Source: Acanthochromis polyacanthus (lineage: Eukaryota; Chordata; Actinopteri; Pomacentridae). From it: 64,000 nt of DNA. Below, piece by piece: positions 36,977 to 49,100 of this stretch (its first letter is position 1; each line of letters begins with the position of its first letter). Made by a program: the position numbers and the translations under genes. The notes beneath the pieces were generated by a model. That model did not search any database, was not told the origin of the DNA, and saw nothing but the letters and a program-made list of their open reading frames with translations. The DNA lies in the NCBI RefSeq assembly GCF_021347895.1, contig NC_067113.1, forward strand, positions 40,277,474 through 40,341,473, read 5' to 3'.

Positions 36977-38379
36977 GTAAGACACGGTTACTCTTTTTAA
37001 CAAATGTGCGTAATGAGTCGACATAAAGTTCTGCCTTTAACTCTGTGCGCGCTTTGCTCTTTCTAATCTGCAGGTGTGATTTTACTGAAAGCTGAAACAA
37101 GGGAGCGCATCGCCATCCTCGGCGTCAAAAGCAGCCGGTACCTGTGCATGGATCTGGAGGGAAATCCGTTCAGCTCTGTAAGGAAATAAGTATTTTAAAT
37201 TCACCTAATTGTTACTTCGGACTAAATCGATCCCCCGCATAAAACTGAATTTCTAAGTGTTGTTTATTTGGCACTTTGTGAGATTTTACGCACGGTTTTT
37301 ATCATCACTTCTACCCAGAAACGCACTGCACTTTTGGTTGTCTTGAGCATAATTAATTTTCCTTTGTTTCCTAGACCGATTGTCACTCTTAACTAAATCG
37401 ACAGACAAAGGTTTTTGATTAAAAAAATAAACATTTTTTTCAACTATTTGGGATTTGCGCGTAAAGTTCTAACCGCTTTCCTTGGTTTTACGCACAAGAT
37501 TTTCTGCATTTCTTCTCACAGTTTCCTTGATATCAAGTCAAGAAGTTTTTTTTTTCCAAGAGTTTTTTTTTTTTTTTTACTGTCAGTTGTACACGAAATT
37601 ACTCAAACGAGAATATAGACAGGAAGAGAATACGGAAAATCAATATCGAGAAAAGCGATTTGCGTCAGAAATGTTGGGAAATTATCGACTCGGATAACTT
37701 TTTCTCCATTTTAAAACTGATTATTCTTGTGTGTTTAGGCATTTTTGCCACACTTTAAAAAGATGCATTTCTCTTAGGCTACAAAATAAGGTTCGTTCCT
37801 TACATCTAAAAAAGAATTAGTCTCTGACCAAATTTCACAAATAAAACCGATGTTCGAGGTTTTGCATCGACATAAAAACAGGCTACTTGCGTAAAGCTCG
37901 TCTGACTGTGTCCCTCTGCTTCTCCTTTTCAGCCCATCTGCCTCAGAGACGACTGTCTGTTCAACCACAGGCTTCTGGAAAACAACCGGGACGTGTACTA
38001 CTCCATCCGGACCGGCATCCTCTTCAACCTGGAGGGCTCCCGGCAGGTGTTCTCCGCGGGCCAGAACCTGCCGCAGACCTCCCTCTTCCTGCCCAAGAAG
38101 AACACGGTGCCGCTGGAGCGCCTCCTGCTGCACCGGGAGAAGAGGAACCAGGTGGTGGATCCCTCGGACCCTCACAACGTCTACCTGGGCCAGACGGAGG
38201 AGGGATCGGACTCTCGGGCGGTGCAGGAGGACGACGCCGACCTGGAGGTGGAGGTGGAAACCGGGGACGAAGGACGCAACGTGTCCCGGGAGACCCCGCT
38301 GGCTCCGTCCACCGACGACCCCTGGAACGTGCATTCATCCAACGCGGCCAGCCCCCGGAGCTCCGGGACCATGGGCTGA
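36742..38379 (+). CDS. fgf23: Fibroblast growth factor 23, 3 exons
   Basis: Endocrine FGF known to act through FGFR with alpha-Klotho in phosphate and vitamin D control. Exons 36742-36976, 37074-37177 and 37933-38379 join to 261 aa (human has 251). A hydrophobic signal peptide covers about residues 11-29 and is followed by PNPSPLVGSNWGN, which aligns with the mature human N-terminus. The trefoil core carries RYLCMDLEGN, diagnostic of the FGF19/21/23 class. A basic proprotein-convertase site REKR is at residues 181-184. The tail has DPHNVY (192-197) and DPWNV (242-246), resembling the Klotho-binding repeats. The middle exon is 104 bp with phases 1/0, as in fgf6. It lies between fgf6 and tigar, as in other vertebrates. 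ATG 36742 has a good context; Met9 is the alternative start. Confidence 0.96.
37074..37177 (+). CDS. fgf23: fgf23 coding exon 2
   Basis: The 104-bp exon follows TAATCTGCAG and encodes VILLKAETRERIAILGVKSS and RYLCMDLEGN. Its GTAAGG donor is at 37178. Intron 1 is only 97 bp. Confidence 0.95.
37933..38379 (+). CDS. fgf23: fgf23 coding exon 3
   Basis: It begins after CTTTTCAG with PICLRDDCLF and carries the rest of the trefoil, the REKR site and the long acidic C-terminal tail, ending in TGA. It is markedly GC-rich compared with its flanks. Confidence 0.95.
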   Translation, partial: PICLRDDCLFNHRLLENNRDVYYSIRTGILFNLEGSRQVFSAGQNLPQTSLFLPKKNTVPLERLLLHREKRNQVVDPSDPHNVYLGQTEEGSDSRAVQEDDADLEVEVETGDEGRNVSRETPLAPSTDDPWNVHSSNAASPRSSGTMG

Positions 38380-39490
38380 CTTCCATGTTTTTACCCTTCA
38401 CTTACTCCGCGTGAGTCCAGTTTAACATAATAGATCATATAAGAGAAAGACCAGACTTTGTTAGAAAAGGCTGAGTTCGTCTTTTCACACTGACTTCATA
38501 ATTTATAAGAACACATTTTCAGTCTTCAATCGGTCAGAAAAGCAGTGTGTTTCTACACTGAATGTATTAGACTTGACTTGTAACCTCTTTTGCACATTTC
38601 ACCAATGCCTGTAACTTTCCCTTTTCTGTCAATTTAGTCAGAAATGTTGTACTTTTAGGAGTTTAAATCAGCAAATGATGTGTGTTTTAGCCTATATTTA
38701 ATACTTTATAGGAGAATATTACTGGTTAAATAGCAACACGAATGATTCAAATGAATTTCCCCTCCATAGTCGACATCCTCTCACTTTGGGAAACGGCTTA
38801 ATTATTCAAGAATCTGGTTTGGTTTCCCAAAGATCAATTATCCCAAATCATTTCTACTTTTTTGTTGGATCTCTTTTCATTGAGGTTTTTCCAGCTGGTC
38901 TGAGAAACCCACATTTCAAAGTGACAGAAGCCTCGCTTAGCCTACCTCTGGAGAACTGAAGGCCCTGCACTACACAGGCATGACGGAAAATGAAAACATC
39001 TACACAAATATACCAAAGAGTTGCATTTAGTAGAGTTAAGGTTACATTTTAGACTTAAAGTTTATTGATTTTAAAGTTTGAAATTTGTTACTTGGCAGTT
39101 GTTAAACAGAAATTTCGCTGCGTCACTTACAGTATCTGACATAACATATCTGTACTTGTGCTTTTCCACCAGTGATACAGTCTAATTCATGACTTGAAAG
39201 AACAGAACTACAGGGTAAACAGAGCAGACATCTAGAATCTGAACTCTTGCTACGAGACTTTTACAGGTGCTGGGCACCACCAGCAGACACGAGAAAACCA
39301 GTCCCAAAGAGTATTTATTTATTTAAATCCATTCCTTTATTGTTATTTATGGTATTTATAAGGATGCAGTTACAGTGTACGTAAACAAAAAAAAACATGG
39401 TTTGTCTTTGAATGTATGAGCTGGAGTTGTAAATGGAGCGTTGCTTGAATCTGGGACAAAATAAAGTAATAAAGGAAATGAGTTGAGTGT
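38380..39490 (+). other. Probable fgf23 3' UTR with two AATAAA signals
   Basis: AT-rich sequence after the stop codon. Overlapping-range AATAAA hexamers at 39460-39465 and 39468-39473 are followed by a GT-rich stretch (GAGTTGAGTGTGTT), as expected at a cleavage site. The transcript end is inferred. Confidence 0.55.
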
Positions 39491-39669
39491 GTTATTTAAC
39501 ATGCCGGTCTATTATGTACAGAAGTGTTCTCTGTGAAAGGTTTAACAGTGACACAGTTCCTCTCGTTAGTGAATCTCCTGCATTTTTCTTCCATCTAATG
39601 AGCAAACAGACACACACTCTGCAGCCGAGTCAAACTAAAAACACACCTCAGTTAGCAGCTTTGCCTTAA

Positions 39670-40365
39670 GGGGGCGCTTCACCCGGCCGAGTACTAAAAA
39701 TGACCAATGTTGAAAGCTTCATATTGCACACACTTTTTAAGATAAGGTATGCAACCTGTCCATTTTTAGAGACCTCTAAACACCAACTTTACTGTGAAAC
39801 CATTTTTTTTTTCATTTTGAACAACTGGACTGAAATTAAATACTGATGAATTAAGGAACCCAAAATTACATCTTGTATTTGCCCCAAGCAAAATTTCATG
39901 CAATATTTAACATAAAATGATACCAATGCACCACGTAGTGCTTTAAGTATGGACCTGTGCACCTGTTAGGCATTTTGTCATATTTCACTGTGGTTACCGT
40001 GGTAATGAAACGAAACAATTGCTACAAAGATTATCTCATATAACTCAGCATAGAATGAAGTTATCAAAAAAAAATGGCTAATAGTTGCATTCTACATAGC
40101 CTGTACTAGCAGCATGCCAAAAATGGGAAGTTTTGGTCAAAAGCGTAAGACGATAAATTAAGGGGCAGTTTATTCGTGTCCGAAAATCAAGTTTTGAGAA
40201 ATCGGCACTTAAAGTTTATGATTAATGACTCATTATATAAGCAATCAAATCAAAAAAAAACAACTCATCAGGAGAAAGAATGCATGTTTAGGTATATGAT
40301 AATCATCTTTTTTAAAATTTGACTTTTTCACCCAAATCTATCATATTTGAAGGTGACGCTCCCCC
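39670..40365. mobile_element. piggyBac-like non-autonomous element (second family)
   Basis: Inverted ends GGGGGCGCTTCACC / GGTGACGCTCCCCC, directly flanked by TTAA on both sides (39666-39669, 40366-40369), the piggyBac target. No ORF. It sits 180 bp after the fgf23 polyadenylation signals. Confidence 0.7.
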
Positions 40366-40945
40366 TTAACTCGCAGTAAACCGGTCAAAGCCCTACGTTA
40401 ACTTTTGACCTCCTGATGGAGCGTTTAGGGAAACGCGCTGGGCAACGAGGAAGGATTTCCAGGAATTTAAAGAGCCGAACCACAAAGTAGTGCGGTGACA
40501 AATAAAACATTATTTTGAGACTTCAATTTCTTGCTAAATAAACACAAAATATGCAATGTGTGGGTTGTAGAGGTGACTTCATTAGCCTTAGATGGAAATA
40601 CGAGTGTGGTATCCATAGCCAATGCTTTAAGGCTATTTCTGAACACGAACCAGAAAAAGAGAAGGCTCAGTAACTTATTTAAAGTTCATAATAATAAAAT
40701 AACATTCTGAGACACAAGCAGAAGAATACTGAAGTGGGATAACAGTTCAAAGTTTGCACATTTCAGTGGGTGATGCTTTTTAACTGATTGTTGTCAGTAG
40801 TGGAAGAATTAACAACACCATATTTCAATCATATTGCAAACAAAAGTCCCATTTTTAAAACTTTTCTGAAGTAATAAAGTATTCCTAATTATGCAGCACA
40901 ACAGCCTTTTTAAGACTCAAATTATTATTGGTGCATTAACATTAA

Positions 40946-41813
40946 GGCCCGGTTTCCTGTACAGGGATTAAGTTCTAGAATAAATCACATTGTAAACCAA
41001 GACTTACTGACACGACATTCTCGGATACGGATTAAAACAGTCTCTCATTTGTCCTAGTCTTGAGTTAAACAAGCTCCTTTCTTGAAGGGATGCTAGAACT
41101 AATCCAGGTCTAAATCAAGACTTAACTCCTTGACGCCTGAATTTATTTACAACTAAATTTTTTAAAAAACTTCTGCATGTTTTTGCTTTCCAGCTGATGC
41201 TAAAATAAGTGGAGATTGTTGATTTGTCTATTACACATAGAACAGACATATAATAACAATAATAACAGATATATAATAATGAGGTCTCACTCTGACCAGT
41301 CCTACGAGAAACAAGTGGTTGCAAAAGGTTCAGCAATGGGGGGATGAATTCGCTATCTCAGTCTGAATGAAAGCGGTATGTTGTGAATTTGCGACAACAG
41401 GCGTCAAAGGGTTGAAGTAAACCCGGACAGAGGCAGATTTAACTTCAGAGTAAAGGCGGCGCATGGTGAAAATGGACGACCTCGAGTACATCAATGACGC
41501 TGAAAGACCACCAAGACCAGAAAGAACAAAGCAACCCGTCGAATTAATTTGACACACAGATTTTCGTGACCGTTTTCGTACGTCCAAACACAACGCAGCT
41601 GAAATGTTTTGTTTGCTTCCGACACCTCCGTCCTTACAAGCACTCATCACCTCAAGGTTTTGGCATGGAACAGCATGGCCGTCCAGACCCACCAACGGAA
41701 TATTGCAATGGAGTTAAATGACATCGTAGAAAGCAGCTGGATTAGTGTGGATTCATTTAAACCAGACTAGTTTAGTCGTGGTTTCATTTAAGCCCTGAAC
41801 ACAAAACCGGGCC
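40946..41813 (+). mobile_element. PIF/Harbinger element with HARBI1-like fragment
   Basis: Terminal inverted repeats GGCCCGGTTT, with TAA on each side (40943-40945, 41814-41816). On the + strand, in broken frames, are MDDLEYINDAERPPRPERTK (from 41472) and DFRDRFRTSKHNAAEMF (about 41560-41610), then LQALITSRFWHGTA. This resembles the N-terminal part of Harbinger transposases (DFRxRFRxSK ... LLxALRFYATG). The catalytic part is deleted. Confidence 0.75.
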
Positions 41814-42316
41814 TAAAAGTCTATTTACTGTGAGGGGGGTTTAATATTCTTCATATTTTTATAAGTAATCACAGGTTCTGTTTGTAAAATCATCATCAGT
41901 AAAATAACTTTGAAATTCAGTGGAGTAAAAAGTGCTATTTCTTCAGAAAAGTGGAGCTGAAAGTAGTAGAAGCATGTGGATTTTTTTCAGTAAATGTGCT
42001 CGAATTGATTTAAAAAGTTCATTTTCTTGTGCCAGCGAGCGTTACATGCACCACAATAATCAGGAATTGCACCAAAAGCTTCCTGTGAAAGTATAAATAA
42101 GAATAAGGGCCTTTGTCTTTGTAGTTTGTTAAGGATTAGAATACCTCAGTACACTTGGAGGATATAAGTTTATGGACTTAATATTGAGGTCTCAGTAACT
42201 CCATGAAGAAAACAAGGCTAAAAATAAATAAAAATCAGCATTAAAAAGCTACAAATACATCCACAGATGTGACATATGAAGTTCCACAGCATTCTGTATG
42301 CAAAATGATTTATATT

Positions 42317-42696
42317 TTTATTTTCTTTGCTAAACAGAAACTCAACAACGAGTCGGTGCGTTCATGTTGTATTGCACAAGTCAAACGAGCAGCACCACAG
42401 CAGACAGACGCTGGAAACGTAAAACCTACTGGCTGTTCACGAACACTTTGAATAATTTAGACTTTGGTATAACATGATTAAACAGGCAATTAAACCACCA
42501 ATTTAAAAAATGACACACAAGCTGGCCTACAGCTGGAAGGACACGGGTTCATAATATGACAGTGCTGCACAATGATCCACAGTAAACATGATTATGGAAA
42601 AAACATCATTCACCCTGTGGTAACTCTGACGTTTTGTTCCCTTTAGTGTTGATGATAGTCCTACAATCCTTTCCATGGAAGCTTCATTCCTTCACA
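42317..42696 (-). other. Probable tigar 3' UTR with AATAAA
   Basis: On the minus strand the first AATAAA after the stop reads from 42322 to 42317. The limit is inferred. Confidence 0.4.
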
Positions 42697-43107
42697 CTAC
42701 TCTGCAGGCGAGAGGTTTTCTAGGTGGCCCTTTCTGTTGGCAAAAATGCAGCGAGCAGCAGCGAGCGCCGGCCTGGACTCGGACCGGCTCAGGGTGAGAA
42801 TGAAGCGGCTGATGCCCGTGTTAGGACAGGGGGAGAACAGATGCGACATCTTCACCCACGCGGGGATGGCACACTCCAAGTCCTCCACGAGGTGCCGCAC
42901 GGCAATACGAATGAAAGCGCCGTGGCTCACCACCAGAGCGTGGACCGACACCCCCTGGAGACCGTCGTCGGCCGAGCCGTCTGGAGGGACGTCTGAGGCC
43001 GCGGCATCTCCGGCCGCCCCCGAAGACGCCTCTGGTCCCGACAAGCCGTGCTCATCCAACAGTCGCTCGAAAAGGATTTTGAGGAATTTTTTGAATCGCA
43101 GCTTCAC
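42697..43107 (-). CDS. tigar: tigar coding exon 6
   Basis: 411 bp from VKLRFKKFLKILFERLLDEH to the TAG stop. Contains VVSHGAFIR with the second phosphatase His, and CPNTGISRF, which matches the TPNTGMSLF of human TIGAR. Confidence 0.94.
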   Translation of the reverse strand: MKLRFKKFLKILFERLLDEHGLSGPEASSGAAGDAAASDVPPDGSADDGLQGVSVHALVVSHGAFIRIAVRHLVEDLECAIPAWVKMSHLFSPCPNTGISRFILTLSRSESRPALAAARCIFANRKGHLENLSPAE

Positions 43108-46100
43108 CTGAAAGCGAGGCGACAGTGAAGCTGAGAGATCGAACGGATTCCTGACGTCCAGCAGCTCTGACACCGCCAGCAGGCAACAACAACTCAGCAG
43201 TCTGTTTGTTTTATGTTTGCTGCGTATTCCTGTCTTTGTACAAACTGAATACAAAGGATTAGAAGCTTGTATAAATTAGCAACAACTTTTAAAACTTGCT
43301 GTTTGGTTTTGTGGTGTTTCTCCTCTTTATTTCACAAAAATATGCCCAGACTGTGGCTTATATCTAGAGCTGCAACTAACGACGCGTCGACTAATCGTCT
43401 GAGCACGATACGTCATCAAAAGCGGACGTGAGCGCGCAATGCAACAGAAATCAGCGTCCGACCAGAGCACGGAACACGGACGGACATCGGCGCTGCATCG
43501 TGCATGTATTATGTTCGCATGATGCAGCGAGGACGTCCGTCCGTGTTCCACGCTCTGGTCGGAAAGTGATTTCTGTCGCGTTGCGCGCTCACGTCCGCTT
43601 TTGATGATATATGGTGCTCAGACGATTAGCCGACGCGTCATTAGTTGCAGCCCTAGTATAATTAGCAACAACTTTTAAAACGTGCTGTTTGGTTTTGTGG
43701 TGTTTCTCCTCTTTATTTCACAAAAATATGCCCAGACTGTGCTTATATCTAAATCATGGTGTAGCTTTAGTGACATATTTACATCTTGACGATTTTAAGT
43801 AGAGCTAATTTGCAATAACTTGAAACTAAAAATCAACTATGGTCACTCCAGAAGATTTAACCATACCTTAATTATCTTACTGAGAAAAAATTGCAAAAAC
43901 TGTGCCAATACAATACAAAAAAAGAAAAGAAAAAAGAACTACAGACACTTAAAAAGAAATAAATTCAAAAAGCTGACTGCACACTGCTCATTTCTCCAGA
44001 ATATTTCTAGTAAATTCCACATTACATGAGGCATGCCTTCTCCCTTTTTGTCAGCGGGTGTCACTGACTATCACCATGGAACCAAGAAATTCTGCAGAAA
44101 AAAGCTATACATCATTAAAGTCCAGGGAAAAAAGTGCCTTCATATTTGGTGACTAAAAGCAGAAATCACTGTTGGATAAAATCAAGATAATAAAACATTT
44201 AAACACGGTACACACAGCAAAAAATATGAGATGAGGAAGTAAATGTCATCTCCATTTCTTTCCACTCCAAAAATAATGATTTAGAAGAAGAGCAAAACGG
44301 CATCAGAGTGGAAAGAAGCGACTTTGTGGCTAAAATAAAGCCGGATGCTAACCTTTGCTAACAGGACTTTTTAAACACAGGTTACTCGTTGATCGTGGCA
44401 AAGACCGGAGGTGTCAGAATCCGTTCACATATTATTCCCAGGCTTCAAACTGGCCATAGGTTGGGGTTCTGCTTTTGCGTTTTCACATGGCAGAAGTATT
44501 TTAAAGCAATTCTTGTGTGACTGGAGCAAAAGAATCACACACGAGTTAGTAATGACTTCACCAAGCGGCGCAGTGAGCCATGACAGAGTAATAATGAAAC
44601 AACGTGCACAACACCTCGATAGAAACTCACAGAGCTGCACTGAATTTATCCATAAATCAGTCATTAATTTGTTGTTAAATTGTCCTACGGCTGCATGGTT
44701 TTCTTTCTTCCTCCGAGTCTCAAAAAGTCTAAGAAATCTCCTCACACGTTTTTAAACTGCAGTGTCTCAAAATGAACACTCCACGGCGCTGTTGCACAAG
44801 CAATGCTTTCTTACCTTGCATTAGAAAGGGTCTGTTTTCCGTTTCCTAAAGGCGTGTGACTCACCTGCTCTGTCGTCTCTCCTCCTGGCGGTGTGTAGTC
44901 ACGGCCCGCCTGACCAGCGGCGTTGGCCATGTTCTTCAGATCCTCTTTGGGACGTCCCTCAGCGACACCGAAACTCTGCATCGGCAACAAAACCGCAGAT
45001 TAGAGCTGCAGTGACACAAGTAGCGCTTTGTTATCTGGCAGCGGAGTAAAACAAAAAAAGATCTTACCATTTCTCTGAGTAACGGCTCCAGAACCATCTC
45101 GGTGCCAGAACAGTGAGTGTTGTTCCTCAGAATTATTTCAGCTGTCTGATGAACGAAAAGCACACTGGAAATTACTGACTCAGTACATTAGAAACTGCCA
45201 AAAGAGCCCGTCATGGACGAAAAAATTAAAAGCCATTAGTGAGTCAAAGACCACAGACACATGAATGCTCACAGAACTATTTTATAATCTGGAAGTCATT
45301 CACATGCATCCTGTTTTTCCCCCATTTCCTCCATGATCAGGTGACATTTTACCGGCTGAACAGAATTCCTTGTGCATGAGACAGATAATAATATCTCAAC
45401 AGATTTCCATAGATACGTGTTTATGCACACGTGGAGGGCTAAAAACAGCATTCACAGTGATATTTTGTCGAATGCGAGTAGATGTAAATAACAGCTTAAT
45501 TCTGTTTACTACAAGCATCTTCTCATTTATTCACCCCCACTGGCAGCCTGTGGGCTTAAAACAGTGCAGAGGAAGCTCATTTAGCCGTGTCTAAATCTGC
45601 AAATTCTCACTGGAATTAATGTCAAGATACAAAAGTTCCTAAAGAACGGAATACAAGAAGCCACACCCTGGAAAAACCACTCCTTTTAATTGTTTTACTG
45701 CCTACTGGTTAGTTTCAACCAACCACCGAACGGCTCAAAGCGAGAAAAAATAACCTGCACATAAACTGTGATAATTAGCTCCACTTTAATTACATTTAGT
45801 GTTTTGTAGATTTTAAAATTAGAAGTGTTTTTTATTAGTTTTGTACAGCAAGACTTTCAGAGTATACACCAACCTTTAATGTCACTAACCTGCCTTTTTG
45901 CTATTTATGTTGTATGAAAGCTGCTGAACACCTGAATTAAAAAGACATCTGAATTACACTTGAATGTCTAATGCCGGCTAATTTCCTTGATATTTTTTTA
46001 AAAAGCAAACTCAAGACCTACCTTTTTAGCTTGGCTTTTGATTAAACTATACTTATTTATTTGTTTATTATTTTAACCTTTTAGTCTGGTTTTAGCTACT

Positions 46101-49100
46101 TGTGTTATTTTATTATTTATCGTGTTTTTACTTTTTTACGTCGGCTTCAATCCGGTCTGAAGTCTTTTATTCCTTGTATTTATTTATCTTAATTTTTATT
46201 GCCCTTATTGCTTTTATTTATATATCCTATGTATTTTTATTTATCTTAATTTTGTATTGCTTTTATTGATATATCCTATTTTTTCCATTTTACTCTGTTC
46301 CTTATTCTCTGGTGTTTCCCCACTGTGTGAGATAGCGTTTCCTCAAGTGTTCTTAATTCCCGAGTTTGTGTGAGTGTGTGTTTATGTGTTTGTGCATGTG
46401 TGTTTGTTTTTATATCTCTCATATTAAGTGCTTTTAATTGCTGTATTGTTTTTATGTAAAGCACTTTGAGCTGCTCCCTGGCATGAAAAGGGCTTTATAA
46501 AGAAAGATTGATTGATTGATATCCTGACACGTGTCGGTTGTTCTAAAACAGCGGCAGACTTCAGATGCTTTCACAGAGAAGGATTGATTTTGATTCTTCA
46601 GATGAGAGAAATGAGTGAGGCTACATCTGGAATCACTTCACCAGAACAGGTCACTGTCTGACGAAGCTTCTTGCACAACTGCAGTCTTATTTCGAGTAAA
46701 TTTCATCAGCCCACAGGAAAAGTTCCCCCGGCGACAACGTGCAAAAAAATCACTGAAATTCACGGGTAAGGTCATGGGTTGTCACTGAGCATAAAAAGCT
46801 GATAAATCCATTCAGTAAGCATTAAATTGTTTTATCTGCACAGTTAAACTCAAATTAATTTAAATCTGACATGACTTCACAAACATTTTAAACAGAAGAG
46901 ATAAAAAACCTCCATAAAAAAATCGCAAAACAAGTTTTTGAACGTTAAGCCCTGCATGATTCCATTTATGTTTTTACTGCCAACAAATCAGATGAAAAGA
47001 TTAAAAGACAAGAATGTGTTTGTCACTGACTCCCATTCACGACCGCTAACGATCTTCTAATTCAATTTTAACACTGGACTGCAGTTTTTAACATAACAGG
47101 AGCAAACAGCGTGTTTGCTGTTTTGAGCAGAGGACTGATGCATGCTGGGAGCTTTAAATGAGTGTTTTTGCTACCAGGACGGTGTGTGTGGGATTGACTG
47201 AAAGTGAACTGCAAACATGTAATGCTCTGCAACCGACTGGCTCATCAGTGCGTTTTTAATGCATTTAATAAGTTGTATCTGGACATGGACATAAAGAAAA
47301 CAGCTGTTAAAGGATCACGTAACTGTCTGTTTTAATAGGATTTGTTAGAAAGAAGAACTTTATAGAATATCTCTGGGTTTTCTCCCAACATGTTACACTC
47401 AACAAAAATATAAACGCAACACTTTTGTTTTTGCTCCCATTTTTTATGAGATGAACTCAAAGATCTAAAACTTTTTCCACATACACAATATCACCCTTTC
47501 TCTCCAATATTGTTCACAAATCTGTCTAAGGGGCCGTTTATACGAGGACCATCCTAACAGAAAACGCAAAAGTGGCGTCTTGTCATTTCACGTTTAGACG
47601 AGCGGTTCTGAAGGAAATCTGCGTATATACGGTGACTCTATAGTGTGTGGAATTCGATTGGATATGCATGCCAGGCAGCTGGGTGGCGCTGTGATAAAAC
47701 TCTGCCATGTCTACGCGCATGCTTACTATCTCCCTTTTCGGATCTCCGCCGCGGTAAATGTTCATGAATGGAATCTGTACAGATTCTGTACGTTTGTTGG
47801 TACGACTCCTGTAGTGTACATAGAGCTGCCAGAGTTGCTTGAAGGTACAAAGGATGGAAATAATCACACATCTTTGTTTACGTCCTTGTACCGGCCGGCA
47901 AACCAAAGCACGTATGTGATGTAATCGCGTACGCGACGTGGTCAGATCTCGGCAAAGTTTTGCGTTTTGCTGTTTAGACGGAAACGTAACGGCGGAGCGT
48001 TTTCTACTTTTCCACTCTGGAGGCCGGTTTCAAATTTTTGCGTTTTCAAGCCCCCAAAACGCCGTCCTCGTATAAACGATAGGGTGTTTTGTTGAAATAT
48101 TTTGCCGTTTTCACCTGCAAGCGTCCTCGTGTAAACGGCCTCTAAATCTGTGACAGTGAGCGCTTCTCCTTTGCTGAGATAATCCATCCCACCTCACAGG
48201 TGTTCCACATCAAGATGCTGATTAGACACCATGATTAGTGCACAGGTGTGCCTTAGACTGCCCACAATAAAAGGACACTCTGAAAGGTGCAGTTTTGTTT
48301 TATTGGGGGGGGGGTCCACTCCTCTTCAATGGCTGTGCCAAGTTGCTGGATATTGGCAGGAACTGGTACACGCTGTCGTATACGCCGATATACTGCTCAA
48401 TGGGTGACATGTCCGGTGAGTATGCTGGCCATGCAAGAACTGGGATGTTTTCAGCTTCCAAGGATTGTGTACAGATTCTTGCAACATGGGGCCGTGCATT
48501 ATTCTGCTGCAACATGAGGTGATGTTCTTGGATGTATGGTACAACAACGGGCCTCAGGATCTCGTCACAGTATCTCTGTGCATTCAAAGTGCCATCAATA
48601 AAATGCACCTGTGTTCTTGGTCCATAACAGACGCCTGCCCATACCATAACCCCACCGCCACCATGGGCCACTCCATCCACAACACTGACATCAGAAAACC
48701 GCTCACCCACACGACGCCACACACGCTGTCTGCCATCTGCCCTGAACAGTGTAAACCAGGATTCATCCGTGAAGAGAACACCTCTCCAACGTGCCAGACG
48801 CCATCGAATGTGAGCATTTGTCCACTCAAGTCGGGTACGATGACGAACTGGAGTCAGGTGGAGACCCCGATGAGGACGACGAGCAGCAGATGAGCTTCCC
48901 TGAGACGGTTTCTGACAGTTTGTGCAGAAATTCTTTGGTTCTGCAAACCCATTGTTTCAGCAGCTGTCCCAGTGGCTGGTCTCAGACCATCTTGGAGGTG
49001 AACATGCTGGATGTGGAGGTCCTGGGCTGGTGTGGTTACACGTGGTCTGTGGTTGTGAGGCTGGTTGGATGTTCTGCCAAATTCTCTGAAACGCCTTTGG

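Noticed and set aside
37774..38401. Long minus-strand and alternate + frames over fgf23 exon 3
   Set aside because: Shadows of the GC-rich fgf23 exon; the true frame matches Fgf23 to its stop.
42724..43111. Plus-strand open frames over tigar exon 6
   Set aside because: Antisense shadows of the tigar exon; the minus strand carries the conserved VVSHGA motif in frame with upstream exons.
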